Origin: Tissierellia bacterium
Lineage (GTDB): Bacteria; Bacillota; Clostridia; Tissierellales; Dethiosulfatibacteraceae
NCBI GenBank assembly: GCA_007116605.1
Contig: SKID01000179.1
Span: 1-7,000, forward strand
DNA: 7,000 nucleotides
Direction: 5' to 3'
The notes beneath the pieces are model-generated. The model had not been told where the DNA came from. It did not search any database and saw only the letters and a list, made by a program, of their open reading frames with translations. The position numbers and the translations under genes were made by a program. How positions within the stretch are numbered: position 1 is the first letter of the stretch; every line of letters begins with the position of its first letter. Positions 6,252 through 7,000 of this stretch are shown in pieces.

Positions 6252-7000
6252 ATGGATCAAAGAAAATCAAATCGATATTTTTTAAATTACATCCCGGTAT
6301 TTATTGTGTTGGTGGTCATATTTAAGTTTATTTACCAAGATGATGGATTAGCAAGAATCTTCGGCATCTTAGTACCTATTTTAACAGGTATTTTTTTAGC
6401 CATGGTATTAAATCCACTCATGAAACTTTTTAAGAAAGTGGTGAAAATCAAATTAATAGCCATTCTATTAGCCTATGGTACGTTTATCAGTCTGTTTTTG
6501 CTAATGCTGTTTATCATTACACCCCAAGTGGTTAGTGGGGTAACAGGACTTATTAGAGATCTTCCTAGTATTGTGGCAGGGATTGACGCTTTCTTTCAAC
6601 AGCCTCCTGAGTTTTTAGATTTTATAGATGCAGAAGATATTTATTCCTATTATCAAAGTATGGTGCCTGATTTAGTCAATCGAGCCAATGCTTTAGTGAA
6701 TACCTTGGCAAATTTCACATTAGCCAGTGCGATAAGTTTAATCTATGCATTGATTAACTTTATTATAGCGATTATTATTTCTATATATATTCTTTGGGAT
6801 AATGAAACATTTAAGAAGCTTTACCAAAAAGTTATTTATAGCTTTTTTGAAAAAGAAACTTCTGCACAAATAATTAAATTTGGAGCAGAACTTAACGAAA
6901 ATGTTATTCGGTTTATCATTGGAAAAATCATTGATTCAGCGATTATAGGGGTTTTAGCTTACTTGGGTATTCGGTTTTTAATTCAAGCGCCATACGCACT
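6252..7000 (+). CDS. AI-2E family (PerM/YtvI-like) membrane transporter, 3'-truncated by window edge
   Basis: The frame is open to the last base (249 codons seen), so the C-terminal third is missing. Family members usually have 340-400 residues and about eight membrane helices. Visible are hydrophobic segments at about residues 12-28, 36-58 and 65-92, then a large loop (93-155), helices at about 156-182, and the start of the conserved core with ENVIRFIIGKIIDSAIIGVLAY (about 214-235), which is the clearest family signature. Members include the AI-2 exporter TqsA, sodium/proton antiporters and sporulation protein YtvI, so the name does not prove autoinducer transport; the substrate here is unknown. 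AGAGGA (6240-6245) is 6 bases before the ATG. The gap from the HD gene is 40 bases, with no terminator seen. Confidence 0.88.
   Translation, partial: MDQRKSNRYFLNYIPVFIVLVVIFKFIYQDDGLARIFGILVPILTGIFLAMVLNPLMKLFKKVVKIKLIAILLAYGTFISLFLLMLFIITPQVVSGVTGLIRDLPSIVAGIDAFFQQPPEFLDFIDAEDIYSYYQSMVPDLVNRANALVNTLANFTLASAISLIYALINFIIAIIISIYILWDNETFKKLYQKVIYSFFEKETSAQIIKFGAELNENVIRFIIGKIIDSAIIGVLAYLGIRFLIQAPYA

Overview
The window is low-GC, densely packed bacterial DNA with strong AGGAGG-type ribosome binding sites and short gene gaps. This points to a Gram-positive Firmicute, most likely an anaerobic member of the Clostridia. That placement is inferred from base composition, start signals and gene families; no marker gene fixes the genus.

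Region 1 (1-3311, + strand) is a tight three-gene operon. It holds the 3' part of a corrinoid-binding protein whose cap domain has the W-x9-EH motif of CarH-type B12 photoreceptors. A 578-residue protein follows with a PAS-like N-terminus, a coiled coil, a GGDEF diguanylate cyclase domain and a catalytically dead EAL-like domain. The third gene encodes a two-pass membrane protein of the DUF697/YcjF type. The first two genes are only 2 bases apart, and the third overlaps or abuts the second. I infer a split signalling unit in which a B12 (light, redox or cobalamin-status) sensor acts on c-di-GMP synthesis. This is the most interesting part of the window.

Region 2 (3340-4353, - strand) is a convergent gene for an MscS-family mechanosensitive channel.

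Region 3 (4354-4616) is a 263-base intergenic region between the divergent mscS-like gene and galE. It carries several inverted repeats, two overlapping and competing hairpins, and a plausible promoter for galE.

Region 4 (4617-7000, + strand) reads galE (UDP-glucose 4-epimerase), a small HD-domain protein and the start of an AI-2E-family (PerM/YtvI-like) membrane transporter that runs off the window. Spacing (17 and 40 bases, no visible terminator) suggests co-transcription, although the three products share no obvious pathway.

No rRNA, tRNA, CRISPR array, insertion sequence or phage gene was seen.
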